Below are positions 18,031 through 27,407 of a DNA stretch of 64,000 nucleotides, one piece after another; the stretch's first letter is position 1; each line of letters opens with the position of its first letter. Source of the stretch: Oscillospiraceae bacterium. GTDB taxonomy: Bacteria; Bacillota; Clostridia; Oscillospirales; Ruminococcaceae. The notes beneath the pieces are model-generated. The model had not been told where the DNA came from. It did not search any database and saw only the letters and a program-made list of their open reading frames with translations. The position numbers were made by a program, and so were the translations under genes. The stretch lies in assembly GCA_017887325.1 (NCBI GenBank), contig JAGHIE010000003.1, positions 1 through 64,000 of the forward strand, written 5' to 3'.

Positions 18031-18807
18031 TTAAAACATATCATCGAATATATCAAAGTTGTCATCATAATAATCATTAAATCTATCTTCATAATGGTCA
18101 TGATTTTGAATGCCATTATATTGATAATTTTTGAATACCATAACTCCACCTAAAATTAAAAAGAATATACTAGATAATATCGCAATACCATTTATTACAA
18201 TACCAGCAACAGAAATTCCTTTTGATCTTTTTATGCCTAAAACTCCCAAAACTACACCTATAATACCTAGTATTAAAGATAAAACATAAAATCCACTAAA
18301 CCCTATAAAGAAAAGTGCACCCATTACAAGCATTTCATATACACATGATAAAATTCCTAGCACTAAAGATGCAATTGCTAATCCAGATTTTTTATCTTTC
18401 GGTTTATTCATATTATTTTGGTTACCAGTATAATTCCAACCATTATTAGTGGTAAATTTTTGTTCTTTATTGTAATTCCAGTTATTATCATTTAAAGATT
18501 GAGCTTGTTGATTATTACTCCAAGTATTAGTATCTTTTTCAGTATATGCAGGTGCTTCTATTTCAACACCTGCTCCTTGTACTGATTTATCAGAAACATC
18601 ATTTTCAACATTAGCACTATCATCTTGTTGAAAACTATCTTCTTTTAAATTTTCATTATTTACTAATTCTTGTTCATTCTCTATTATTTGTGTTTCTTGA
18701 GTTTCTTGTGTTTTGTCATTTTCCATTTCGATTAACTTAACACCACAACTAGGACAAAATTTCATATCCTCATTACATTTGTTGCCACATTCTTGACAAT
18801 ATCTCAT
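18031..18807 (-). CDS. Zinc-ribbon membrane protein (DUF4190-like)
   Basis: This 258-residue protein has an N-terminal zinc ribbon (CQECGN and CPSCG, residues 4-22), an Asn/Gln/Asp-rich linker (about 30-135) and three hydrophobic segments (about 143-225) in the glycine-rich style of DUF4190. An Asp/Tyr-rich tail ends the chain. No enzymatic motif is visible. Such proteins are common in Lachnospiraceae and have no established role. The ATG follows AAGGGG. It lies between valS and folC with its own terminator; co-transcription with valS 19 bp upstream is likely. Confidence 0.78.
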   Translation of the reverse strand: MRYCQECGNKCNEDMKFCPSCGVKLIEMENDKTQETQETQIIENEQELVNNENLKEDSFQQDDSANVENDVSDKSVQGAGVEIEAPAYTEKDTNTWSNNQQAQSLNDNNWNYNKEQKFTTNNGWNYTGNQNNMNKPKDKKSGLAIASLVLGILSCVYEMLVMGALFFIGFSGFYVLSLILGIIGVVLGVLGIKRSKGISVAGIVINGIAILSSIFFLILGGVMVFKNYQYNGIQNHDHYEDRFNDYYDDNFDIFDDMF

Positions 18808-18826
18808 AAAAACACCCCTTCTCGTA

Positions 18827-21448
18827 TTAACCTAATTCTTTAATACTTTCTAAAACTTTTTCTAGTTTTTCTTGTACCTTAGCAAGTTTTTCTCTTTCTG
18901 CATTAACAACTTTTTCTGGTGCTCTAGAAACAAAGTTTTCATTAGATAATTTTGATGTAAAGATTTTAATTTCTTTTTCGCAGAATTCTTTTTCTTTATT
19001 AAGTCTTTCTAATTCTTTATCTTTGTCTATTAAGTCGCCCATAGGAATTAAAATTCTAGCAGAATCTGTAACAACTTGCATTGAATTTTCAACATCAAAT
19101 TTATCGCTAACTTTTACTTCAGAAGCAGAAGCTAATTTTTCAAAGAAAGGAGCACATTTTTCAAAAATTTCTTTTGAAGATGTTTCGATAAATAAAGATG
19201 CTTTTCTGCTAGGTGGAATATTTTTCTCAGCTCTAGCATTACGAATACCTTTAATAGCATTCATGATTTTTTCAAATTCTTTTTCATCTTGTACAAAGTT
19301 TAATTCTTCTTTATATTCAGGCCATTTAGAAATCATTACTGATTCACAATCATTAGGGATTGCTTGCCAAATTTCTTCTGTGATGAATGGCATAAATGGG
19401 TGTAATAATTTTAGAGCATTAACCATTACAAATACTAATACTTTTTGAGCGTCTAATGCAGTTTGACCACCAGCAGAAATTCTAGTTTTTGTAAGTTCAA
19501 TATACCAGTCACATAAGTAATCCCAAATAAAGTCAGTAATTTTTGAAGCAGCTAAACCTAAATCATAATGATTTATATGTTCTGTAACTTCACTAACTAA
19601 TCTATTTAATTTTGTAATAACCCATTTATCTTCGATTTGTAATTCAGCTGGTAATTCTACTGAAGTAATTTCATCAGATAAATTCATCATAATAAATCTA
19701 GTAGCATTCCATAATTTATTAGCAAAGTTTCTAGCAGCTTTAACTTTTTCTTCTGAATAACGCAAATCATTACCAGCACTATTACCTGAAGCTAACATAT
19801 ATCTCAATGCGTCAGCACCAAATTCATCAATAACTTCAAGTGGGTCAATACCATTACCTAAAGATTTTGACATTTTTCTACCTTGTTCATCTCTAACTAA
19901 ACCATGAATTAAAACAGTATCAAAAGGAACTCTACCTGTTTGTTCTAATCCTGAGAACATCATTCTCATAACCCAGAAAGGAATAATATCATAACCAGTT
20001 ACAAGAGTATTTGTAGGGTAGAAATATTTTAAATCTTCTGTTTCGTTTGGCCAACCTAAAGTTGAGAAAGGCCATAAAGCAGATGAGAACCATGTATCTA
20101 AAGTATCTTCATCTTGTGTTAAATTTGTGCTGTTACATTTTGTACAATGAGTTGGAGCTTCTTTAGCAACAACAATCTCACCGCAATCAGCACAGTAGTA
20201 AGCAGGAATTCTGTGTCCCCACCATAATTGACGAGAAATACACCAGTCTCTAATATTTTCTAACCAGTGGAAATATACTTTTTCAAATCTTTGTGGTTCA
20301 AATCTAGTTTCACCATTTTTAACAGCATCAATAGCTGGTTTAGCTAATGGTTCCATTTTAACAAACCATTGTTTAGAAACTCTAGGTTCAATAGTAGTGC
20401 CACAACGATAACAAGTACCAACATTGTGAGGGTGATCTTCAATTTTAACTAAGAAGCCTTGTTCATCTAAATCTTTAACAATAGCTTTTCTAGCTTCATA
20501 TCTGTCCATACCTTCATATTTGCCACCAAGTTCGTTAATCTTAGCGTCTTCTGTCATAACATTGATAATAGGTAAATCATGACGTAAACCAACTTCAAAG
20601 TCATTAGGGTCATGAGCTGGAGTAATTTTTACAACACCAGTACCAAATTCAATGTCAACATAATCATCAGCAACTATTGGAATTTCTCTATTAACTAAAG
20701 GTAAAATTAAAGTTTTTCCAACTAAATGTTTATATCTTTCATCATTAGGATTTACAGCGACAGCAGTATCACCTAATAATGTTTCAGGTCTAGTTGTAGC
20801 AAGTTGTAAATAACCAGAACCATCTTTTAATGGGTATCTTAAATGCCAGAAATGACCTGCTTGATCTTCATACTCAACTTCTGCATCAGAAATAGAAGTT
20901 AAACAATGAGGACACCAGTTTACAATTCTTTCACCACGATATATTAATCCTTTATCATAAAGTTTAACAAAAACTTCTTTTACAGCTTCAGAACAACCTT
21001 CATCTAAAGTAAATCTTTCTCTAGACCAGTCACAAGAAGAACCTAATTTTTTCAATTGTTCAATAATTCTTCCACCATATTGTTCTTTCCATTTCCAAGC
21101 TCTTTCTAAAAAGCCTTCTCTACCTAAATCTTCTTTAGTTAAACCTTCTGCTTTCATAGCTTCAACAATTTTAGCTTCAGTAGCAATAGAAGCATGGTCA
21201 GTACCTGGTAACCATAAAGCAGAATAACCTTGCATTCTTTTTGTACGAATTAGAATATCTTGTAAAGTATTATCTAATGCGTGACCCATATGTAGTTGTC
21301 CTGTAATGTTTGGAGGTGGGATAACTATTGTATATGGAGTTTTTTGACAATCTCTCTCAGCTTTAAAATATTCTTTATCCATCCAAAATTTATATATTCT
21401 ATCTTCAAAATCTTTTGGAGAATATACTTTTTGTAATTCTTGTTTCAT
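18827..21448 (-). CDS. valS: Valine--tRNA ligase
   Basis: This 873-residue class I aminoacyl-tRNA synthetase has the HIGH-type motif HMGH (53-56, in [17 protein letters not shown]) and the KMSKS motif ([11 protein letters not shown]). CP1 editing-domain sequence and zinc-binding cysteine pairs lie between them, and a coiled-coil tail is at the C-terminus. It charges tRNA-Val. The ATG follows TAGGAGG. The 130-bp leader is too short for a T-box, and none is visible, although clostridial valS genes are often T-box controlled. Confidence 0.96.
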   Translation of the reverse strand: MKQELQKVYSPKDFEDRIYKFWMDKEYFKAERDCQKTPYTIVIPPPNITGQLHMGHALDNTLQDILIRTKRMQGYSALWLPGTDHASIATEAKIVEAMKAEGLTKEDLGREGFLERAWKWKEQYGGRIIEQLKKLGSSCDWSRERFTLDEGCSEAVKEVFVKLYDKGLIYRGERIVNWCPHCLTSISDAEVEYEDQAGHFWHLRYPLKDGSGYLQLATTRPETLLGDTAVAVNPNDERYKHLVGKTLILPLVNREIPIVADDYVDIEFGTGVVKITPAHDPNDFEVGLRHDLPIINVMTEDAKINELGGKYEGMDRYEARKAIVKDLDEQGFLVKIEDHPHNVGTCYRCGTTIEPRVSKQWFVKMEPLAKPAIDAVKNGETRFEPQRFEKVYFHWLENIRDWCISRQLWWGHRIPAYYCADCGEIVVAKEAPTHCTKCNSTNLTQDEDTLDTWFSSALWPFSTLGWPNETEDLKYFYPTNTLVTGYDIIPFWVMRMMFSGLEQTGRVPFDTVLIHGLVRDEQGRKMSKSLGNGIDPLEVIDEFGADALRYMLASGNSAGNDLRYSEEKVKAARNFANKLWNATRFIMMNLSDEITSVELPAELQIEDKWVITKLNRLVSEVTEHINHYDLGLAASKITDFIWDYLCDWYIELTKTRISAGGQTALDAQKVLVFVMVNALKLLHPFMPFITEEIWQAIPNDCESVMISKWPEYKEELNFVQDEKEFEKIMNAIKGIRNARAEKNIPPSRKASLFIETSSKEIFEKCAPFFEKLASASEVKVSDKFDVENSMQVVTDSARILIPMGDLIDKDKELERLNKEKEFCEKEIKIFTSKLSNENFVSRAPEKVVNAEREKLAKVQEKLEKVLESIKELG

Positions 21449-21536
21449 ATTTTCCTCCTAGTATAATTCAATTCAATTTATATAATATCGATTATAATTA
21501 TACTACAAAACAAGCTTTATTTGCAATATTAAAAAT

Positions 21537-21572
21537 AAAAGTCTTATCTTTTAAATAAAAGATAAGACTTTT
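21537..21572 (-). terminator. Terminator after the aminotransferase gene
   Basis: AAAAGTCTTATCTTTT and its exact complement form a 16-bp stem with a 4-nt loop. The minus strand continues with ATTTTTAAT. It separates the aminotransferase gene from valS. Confidence 0.88.
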
Positions 21573-21578
21573 GAAACA

Positions 21579-22859
21579 TTATCCTAATAACTTTTCAACA
21601 CTTGCTAATTTTACACATAAGCAGAATAAATCCATAGCTTGTTGTAATTCTTCATTTGAAGGATATGTAGGAGCAATTCTAATATTTGTATCTTTAGGGT
21701 CTTTACCATAAGGATAAGTAGCTCCAGCAGGTGTCATAACAACTCCAGCGTTTTTACACAATTCAACTACTCGTTTAGCACAACCTTCTAATGTATCTAA
21801 AGATACAAAATATCCACCGTTTGGTTTATGCCAAGAAGCAATTTCTAAAGGAGCGATTTCTTTTTCTAAAGTATTGATAACAATATTGAATTTTGGTTCA
21901 ATAATTTGTCTGTGTAATTGCATATGTTTTTTAATACCATCTAAATCTTTAAAGAATTTAACATGACTTAATTGATTTAATTTATCAAATCCAATAGTTT
22001 GAACAGTAAGTTGTTTTTTGATAAATTTCACATTTTCTTCACTTGCAGCAAACATTGCAATACCAGCACCAGGAAAACTTACTTTTGAAGTAGAAGCAAA
22101 AATAAATACTCTATTTGGGTTACCAGCTTTTTTACATTCTGCAAATAAATCTAATAAAGTATCAGGTGTATCTGTTAAGTGGTGAATGCAGTAAGCATTA
22201 TCCCAGAATATTCTAAAATCTTTTGCTTTAGTTTTCATATTTGCAAATCTTCTAACAACATCATCAGAATAAGTGATACCTTGTGGATTTGAATACATAG
22301 GTACACACCAAATACCTTTTATTGTTTCATCATTTGCAACTAATTCTTCAACCATATCCATGTTAGGACCTTCACTAGTCATAGGGATATTAATCATTTC
22401 AATTCCCATTGCTTCACAAATAGCAAAGTGTCTGTCATATCCTGGAACTGGACATAAAAATTTTATTTTATCATAATCTTTCCAAGGTTTTTCGGAATCA
22501 ACAAAACCGAATAACATACCTTTAGCGATAGTATCATACATTAAATTTAAACTGGAGTTACCACCAATTATAATTTCATTCTCAGAAACATTAATCATTT
22601 GAGAAAATAATCTTTTAGCTTCTGGAATACCGTCTAATATACCATAGTTACGAGTGTCAAAACCTGTTTCATCTTTAACGTCAACTACATCTTTCATATT
22701 AGTTAACATATCCATAGATAAATCTAATTGTTTAGCACCTGGTTTACCTCTTGACATATCTAACTTTAATCCCATTGCACAATATTCATCATATTGTTTT
22801 TGTAAAACTTCTTTTTCTTCAGATAATTGTTCTTTTGTCATTTTTGCATATGAAATCAT
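21579..22859 (-). CDS. Class I aminotransferase, aspartate aminotransferase (AspT-like)
   Basis: This 426-residue PLP-dependent fold-I aminotransferase carries LDMSRGKPGAKQLDLS near 32-47 and GGNSSLNLMYD, both typical of the subgroup Ic aspartate aminotransferases described from Corynebacterium (Pfam 'aspartate amino-transferase'). The Schiff-base lysine is expected in FASTSKVSFPGAG. It likely interconverts aspartate and oxaloacetate. AGGAGG precedes the ATG. It is a single-gene unit with its own terminator between asnS and valS. The substrate assignment is by family. Confidence 0.85.
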   Translation of the reverse strand: MISYAKMTKEQLSEEKEVLQKQYDEYCAMGLKLDMSRGKPGAKQLDLSMDMLTNMKDVVDVKDETGFDTRNYGILDGIPEAKRLFSQMINVSENEIIIGGNSSLNLMYDTIAKGMLFGFVDSEKPWKDYDKIKFLCPVPGYDRHFAICEAMGIEMINIPMTSEGPNMDMVEELVANDETIKGIWCVPMYSNPQGITYSDDVVRRFANMKTKAKDFRIFWDNAYCIHHLTDTPDTLLDLFAECKKAGNPNRVFIFASTSKVSFPGAGIAMFAASEENVKFIKKQLTVQTIGFDKLNQLSHVKFFKDLDGIKKHMQLHRQIIEPKFNIVINTLEKEIAPLEIASWHKPNGGYFVSLDTLEGCAKRVVELCKNAGVVMTPAGATYPYGKDPKDTNIRIAPTYPSNEELQQAMDLFCLCVKLASVEKLLG

Positions 22860-22998
22860 AATTGACCTCCTAAAATAATAATGTTTAAATGAATGAGATG
22901 CAGTTTATAATTGCACCTTTTTAAACTTAACAAAACTATTGTACTATATTTTTAACTAATTTGCAATATTTATTTTCAATTCTTGCAAAATTATATAA

Positions 22999-23048
22999 TT
23001 TAAATACTATTAGTATAATATTATATAATAAAACTAATTGTATTTAAA
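22999..23048. repeat. Inverted repeat upstream of the aminotransferase gene
   Basis: TTTAAATACTATTAGT and ACTAATTGTATTTAAA form 16-nt arms with one mismatch around an AT-rich 18-nt spacer. It lies between the asnS terminator and the aminotransferase gene. Its role is unknown; it may be an operator or a by-product of AT-rich sequence. I see nothing else in the 268-bp gap. Confidence 0.45.
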
Positions 23049-23088
23049 TTGTTTTATCATAAATATATATGATTTATTTCATAAAAAT

Positions 23089-23117
23089 AAACCGACTTGC
23101 AAATAGCAAATCGGTTT
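23089..23117 (-). terminator. Terminator after asnS
   Basis: AAACCGA-TTGC and GCAA-TCGGTTT pair around an AAATA loop with one mismatch, flanked by A/T-rich tracts (the minus strand ends with TTTATTTTTATG). Confidence 0.8.
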
Positions 23118-23127
23118 TATTTTGATA

Positions 23128-24522
23128 TTAATATTCAGCACTACCTGTTGTTCTTGGGAAAGGTAATACATCACGAATGTTAGAAACACCTGTGATATAC
23201 ATAATTAATCTTTCGAAGCCTAAACCAAATCCAGCATGTTTTGTACCACCATAACGTCTTAAATCTAAGTACCATGAATAATCTGCTGGGTCTAAGTTTA
23301 ATTCTTTCATTCTGTTTTCTAAAACATCTAGTCTTTCTTCCCTTTGGCTACCACCAATGATTTCACCAACACCAGGAACTAATAAGTCAACTGCTGCAAC
23401 TGTTTTGTTATCGTCATTTAATCTCATATAGAAAGCTTTGATTTCTTTAGGATAATCAGTAACGAAAATAGGTTGTTTAAATATTTCTTCTGTTAAGAAG
23501 CGTTCATGTTCTGTTTGTAAATCACAACCCCAGTATACAGGATATTCAAATCTATCTTTATGTTTTTCTAATATTTCAATAGCTTCTGTATAAGTTACAT
23601 GAGAGAATTCAGAATTTACCAAAGCTGTAAGTCTTTCAATTAAGCCTTTGTCATAGAAGTTGTTGAAAAATTGCATTTCATCAGGACAATTTTCTAAAAC
23701 ATAAGATAAAACGAATTTAATCATATCTCTAGCTAAATCCATGTCATCTTTTAAATCAGCAAAAGCAATTTCAGGTTCAATCATCCAGAACTCTGCAGCA
23801 TGTCTAGCTGTGTTTGATTTTTCTGCTCTAAAAGTAGGACCAAATGTATAGATATTACCAAAAGCCATAGCCATACATTCACCTTCTAATTGACCAGAAA
23901 CAGTTAAACTTGTATGTTTACCGAAAAAGTCTTGTGAGTAATCAACTTCACCATTTTCATTTTTAGGAATATTTTCTAAATCAAAAGAAGTTACATGGAA
24001 CATTTCTCCAGCACCTTCACAGTCACTACCTGTAATTAAAGGTGTGTGAGCATATACAAATCCTCTTTCATTAAAGAATTTGTGAATAGCATAAGCAGCT
24101 ACTGATCTAACTCTAAAAACAGCACTAAAAGTATTTGTTCTTGGTCTTAAATGAGCAATACCTCTTAAGAATTCTAAAGTATGTCTTTTCTTTTGTAGAG
24201 GATAATCTGGTGTAGAAGCACCTTCTAAAACGATTTCAGTTGCATGAATTTCAAAAGGTTGTTTTGCACCAGGTGTTAAAACGATATTACCTGTTACAAC
24301 TAAAGCACTACCTACATTATATTTACAAACCTCTTTAAAGTTTGAGATTTTACTATCTTCAAAAACTACTTGTAAATTTTTAAAGCAACTACCGTCATTA
24401 ATTTCGATAAATCCTAAAGCTTTAGAATCACGAATTGTTTTTACCCAACCACAAACGGTAACTGGTTTACTTTCATATGAACTAACATCAGAAAATAACT
24501 TTTTAATTTTTACTCTTGTCAT
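23128..24522 (-). CDS. asnS: Asparagine--tRNA ligase
   Basis: This 464-residue class II synthetase has an N-terminal OB-fold anticodon-binding domain ([22 protein letters not shown]). The catalytic core carries motif 2 ([21 protein letters not shown]) and motif 3 ([15 protein letters not shown]). The Asn-type core distinguishes it from AspS. It charges tRNA-Asn, so this organism need not rely on the GatCAB route for Asn. The ATG follows AAAAGGAG. A candidate promoter TTGCTT-17-TATCAT lies in the short gap to recD2. Confidence 0.95.
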   Translation of the reverse strand: MTRVKIKKLFSDVSSYESKPVTVCGWVKTIRDSKALGFIEINDGSCFKNLQVVFEDSKISNFKEVCKYNVGSALVVTGNIVLTPGAKQPFEIHATEIVLEGASTPDYPLQKKRHTLEFLRGIAHLRPRTNTFSAVFRVRSVAAYAIHKFFNERGFVYAHTPLITGSDCEGAGEMFHVTSFDLENIPKNENGEVDYSQDFFGKHTSLTVSGQLEGECMAMAFGNIYTFGPTFRAEKSNTARHAAEFWMIEPEIAFADLKDDMDLARDMIKFVLSYVLENCPDEMQFFNNFYDKGLIERLTALVNSEFSHVTYTEAIEILEKHKDRFEYPVYWGCDLQTEHERFLTEEIFKQPIFVTDYPKEIKAFYMRLNDDNKTVAAVDLLVPGVGEIIGGSQREERLDVLENRMKELNLDPADYSWYLDLRRYGGTKHAGFGLGFERLIMYITGVSNIRDVLPFPRTTGSAEY

Positions 24523-24611
24523 ATCAAGTTACTCCTTTTCTTATTATTTTTGTACATTATTTTAATGATATCACAAAAAAATATATTAAGCAATATAAAA
24601 CTAAAATTAAA

Positions 24612-26810
24612 TTACATAAAGTTTCCTTGCTCTAACAAATATTTTAAATTTGTAAATCGCTTAGATTTAAGAACATTAGAAACCATATACTCAATCACAT
24701 TTTGACTGCCAACAATTATCAATATTTTTTTAGCTCTAGTAATAGCAGTATAAAGTAAATTTCTATAATATAATTTCTCATACCCCTTCATCAAAGGAAT
24801 AATAACAGCTTCAAATTCACTACCTTGACTTTTATGAATAGTTATAGCATAAGCCAACTCTAATTCTATAGCCAAATCAAATGGGTATGTAGCAATCCTA
24901 CCTTCAAAATCAATCATCATAAGGCTTGAAGCTCTATCAATAATTTTAATTACACCAATATCTCCATTAAATATACCAGTACCTTTATCTTCATCTTTAA
25001 CCCATTCTATATCGTAATTATTTTTAGTTTGCATAACTTTATCACCTTCTCTAAAAGTGTATAAAGTTGTTTTTAATTCATTTTTCTTATTTTTTGAAGG
25101 GTTTAAAGTGTTTTGTAACAACTTATTAATTTGCTCTACTCCCAAATTACCACCTCTTTGAGGACATAAAACTTGTATATCATCTATCGGTGAAAATCCA
25201 TATGCGTTTGGTAATCTAGTGCAAACCAAATCATGTACCGTCATACTTGTATTTGCAACATCTCTTTTAGGCATAAAGAAAAAGTCAGTATCTTTTCTGT
25301 CTAGTACAGGCATCTGTCCATTAACTATTCTATGTGCATTTGTAACTATTAAACTTTGTTGTGACTGTCTAAAAATTTGTTCTAAACAAACAGTAGGCAC
25401 AATATCACTATCTAATAAATCGTGCAAAACATTTCCAGCACCAACACTTGGCAACTGATTATAATCCCCAACCAAAACTAATTTAGCCTTAGGCTTAATA
25501 GCTTTAAGTAAATTTGCAAACAAAAGAGAATCAACCATTGACATCTCATCTATAACAACAACATCATGCTCTAAAGGATTGTGTTCATTTCTTGTAAATT
25601 TATGTACACCATCAATATATTCAACTTCTAATAGTCTATGTATTGTTTTAGCATCTCTACCAGTAATTTCACTAATTCTTTTAGCAGCTCTTCCAGTAGG
25701 AGCACAAATACCAATATCTTTTCCCAAATACTCTAAAACTTCTATAATACCGTTTAATGTAGTGGTTTTACCAGTACCAGGACCACCAGTTAAAATAAAT
25801 ATATCATTTTGACTAGCTTGATAAATGGCTTTTTTTTGCAATTTTTCATAAGTAATATTTCTATCTTTTTCTATTTCATTTATTATAAAATCAACATTAC
25901 TTATCTCCTCACTAGGAATACTACACATTAATAAAATTCTACTAGCAATATATTCTTCTGCTTGATACACTTCAGGCAATGCTATAAAATGTTTATTTTT
26001 CTCTATAAGTTGTATTTCTTTCTTTTCTATTAAATCATCTAAAGTGATACTCACTTCTTCTATATCTAAACCCAAAAATTTAGCAACTGGAAGAATAGTT
26101 TTCTCTTTTGGCAAACAAGTATGCCCGTTATTTAAATTTCTTTTTATTATATATAAAAACCCTGCTTTAATCCTGTTGTAGTGATTTTTTGGTATTTCAA
26201 AATCTTCAGCCATTTCGTCAATCTTTTTAAAATCAACATTAAATCCACTATCACATAAAATATATGGATTATCTCTTAGCATATCAATAGCTAAACCACC
26301 CCATCTTTTCCATACCAAAACAATTTGGGCAGGTGAAATATTATATTTAGCTAAAAACAACATCAAACTTCTTATACCAAACATTTGCTTAAACTGTTCA
26401 GCCATATCATTTGCTTTTTTAGGACTTATCCCCTTAATCTCTGCCAATCTCTCTGGATATTGTTCTAAAATATTTAGTGTTTCTTCTCCAAAAGTTTCAA
26501 CTATTTTTTTAGCTGTTGAAGGTCCTATTCCTTTGATTGTTCCACTTGCCAAATATCTTTCTATTGCATATATAGAAGTTGGTAAAGTTCTGCTGAATGT
26601 TTCCACTTTAAATTGGTACCCATATACACTATGACTTGTAAAATATCCAGTAAGCTCTAATTCTTCAGCTTCGTGTAACTCTGGCATAATTCCAACAGCT
26701 GTTATAAGCTCACCATTACAGTTCAAATCAATGACGGTAAACCCATCTTCCTTTGCAAAAACAACTGTTTCAACCGAACCTTTTATAGTTTCTATTTCAT
26801 TTTGAGCCAT
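24612..26810 (-). CDS. recD2: ATP-dependent RecD2-like DNA helicase
   Basis: This 732-residue superfamily 1B helicase has tandem helix-hairpin-helix segments in the N-terminal half (for example TIKGIGPSTAKKIVETFG) and the RecD2 N-terminal OB domain. Walker A is LTGGPGTGKTTTLNGI near 345, Walker B VIDEMSMVDS, and a C-terminal UvrD-like block AITIHKSQGSEFEAVI. It unwinds DNA 5'-3' in replication and repair; unlike RecD it works without RecBC. AGGAGGTGAATT precedes the ATG. It follows a terminator and is upstream of asnS. Confidence 0.93.
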   Translation of the reverse strand: MAQNEIETIKGSVETVVFAKEDGFTVIDLNCNGELITAVGIMPELHEAEELELTGYFTSHSVYGYQFKVETFSRTLPTSIYAIERYLASGTIKGIGPSTAKKIVETFGEETLNILEQYPERLAEIKGISPKKANDMAEQFKQMFGIRSLMLFLAKYNISPAQIVLVWKRWGGLAIDMLRDNPYILCDSGFNVDFKKIDEMAEDFEIPKNHYNRIKAGFLYIIKRNLNNGHTCLPKEKTILPVAKFLGLDIEEVSITLDDLIEKKEIQLIEKNKHFIALPEVYQAEEYIASRILLMCSIPSEEISNVDFIINEIEKDRNITYEKLQKKAIYQASQNDIFILTGGPGTGKTTTLNGIIEVLEYLGKDIGICAPTGRAAKRISEITGRDAKTIHRLLEVEYIDGVHKFTRNEHNPLEHDVVVIDEMSMVDSLLFANLLKAIKPKAKLVLVGDYNQLPSVGAGNVLHDLLDSDIVPTVCLEQIFRQSQQSLIVTNAHRIVNGQMPVLDRKDTDFFFMPKRDVANTSMTVHDLVCTRLPNAYGFSPIDDIQVLCPQRGGNLGVEQINKLLQNTLNPSKNKKNELKTTLYTFREGDKVMQTKNNYDIEWVKDEDKGTGIFNGDIGVIKIIDRASSLMMIDFEGRIATYPFDLAIELELAYAITIHKSQGSEFEAVIIPLMKGYEKLYYRNLLYTAITRAKKILIIVGSQNVIEYMVSNVLKSKRFTNLKYLLEQGNFM

Positions 26811-26889
26811 AATTCACCTCCTATAATTTAGTAAACATTAGTTCTTATTATACTCTTTTTTTCAAATGTATTCAACAATTATAGATAAT

Positions 26890-26923
26890 AAAGAACTCAT
26901 TAACAGTCGTTAATGAGTTCTTT
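26890..26923 (-). terminator. Terminator after the small membrane protein gene
   Basis: AAAGAACTCATTAAC and its exact complement form a 15-bp stem with a 4-nt loop, followed on the minus strand by TATTATC. Confidence 0.85.
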
Positions 26924-26945
26924 ATTATTATATATATGGCTCAAA

Positions 26946-27293
26946 TTAGTGTTTTTCTATCTCTAAATTTATTTTATCCATTAAACTATCGGGTGTACAA
27001 TATTCTATTCCTTCTAATTCAAAAGCTAAAACTTTAGCAATTCTTCTACTTTCTTCGTCTAACCCTAAATCCAAAACTAAAACGGTATCACCTTCATAAC
27101 AATCCCACTTTGATTGGTTATGAAGAAATCTAATAACCATTTCTATGTCTTCAATTCCGTCTTTAACAGGGTATAAAAGCATATGTTTATATTTTGTTTT
27201 AGGTTGTATTAATTTTAAAGAAATAAATTTAGCACTTTCTAATAAACCAATAAAACAAAATATCGTTAAAACTATGTATCCTAGTAAATCCAT
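26946..27293 (-). CDS. Small membrane-anchored protein of unknown function
   Basis: This 115-residue protein has one N-terminal hydrophobic segment (about 4-27) and a soluble region containing DTVLVLDLGLDEESRRIAKVLA. That pattern resembles the C-terminal Rossmann-like half of small clostridial proteins of unknown function; I do not recognise a family. GAGGTG precedes the ATG at 7 nt. It is a single-gene unit between two terminators, downstream of pckG on the same strand. The clean ribosome site and terminator support a real gene. Confidence 0.7.
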   Translation of the reverse strand: MDLLGYIVLTIFCFIGLLESAKFISLKLIQPKTKYKHMLLYPVKDGIEDIEMVIRFLHNQSKWDCYEGDTVLVLDLGLDEESRRIAKVLAFELEGIEYCTPDSLMDKINLEIEKH

Positions 27294-27363
27294 TATATCA
27301 CCTCATATAAATAAACTCTATAGCTTATTATATGTTTTTAATCAAAAAACGGTGATATATACA

Positions 27364-27395
27364 AAAAAGACCTAAGTTAAAACTTAGGTCTTTTT
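27364..27395 (-). terminator. Terminator after pckG
   Basis: AAAAAGACCTAAGTT and AACTTAGGTCTTTTT form a 13-15 bp stem with a short A-rich loop and U-tract. Confidence 0.88.
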
Positions 27396-27407
27396 ATAAA
27401 AGCTAAA

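Noticed and set aside
21449-21578. T-box leader for valS
   Set aside because: The region is about 130 bp, mostly taken by the upstream terminator, and lacks the TGGNACCGCG T-box sequence.
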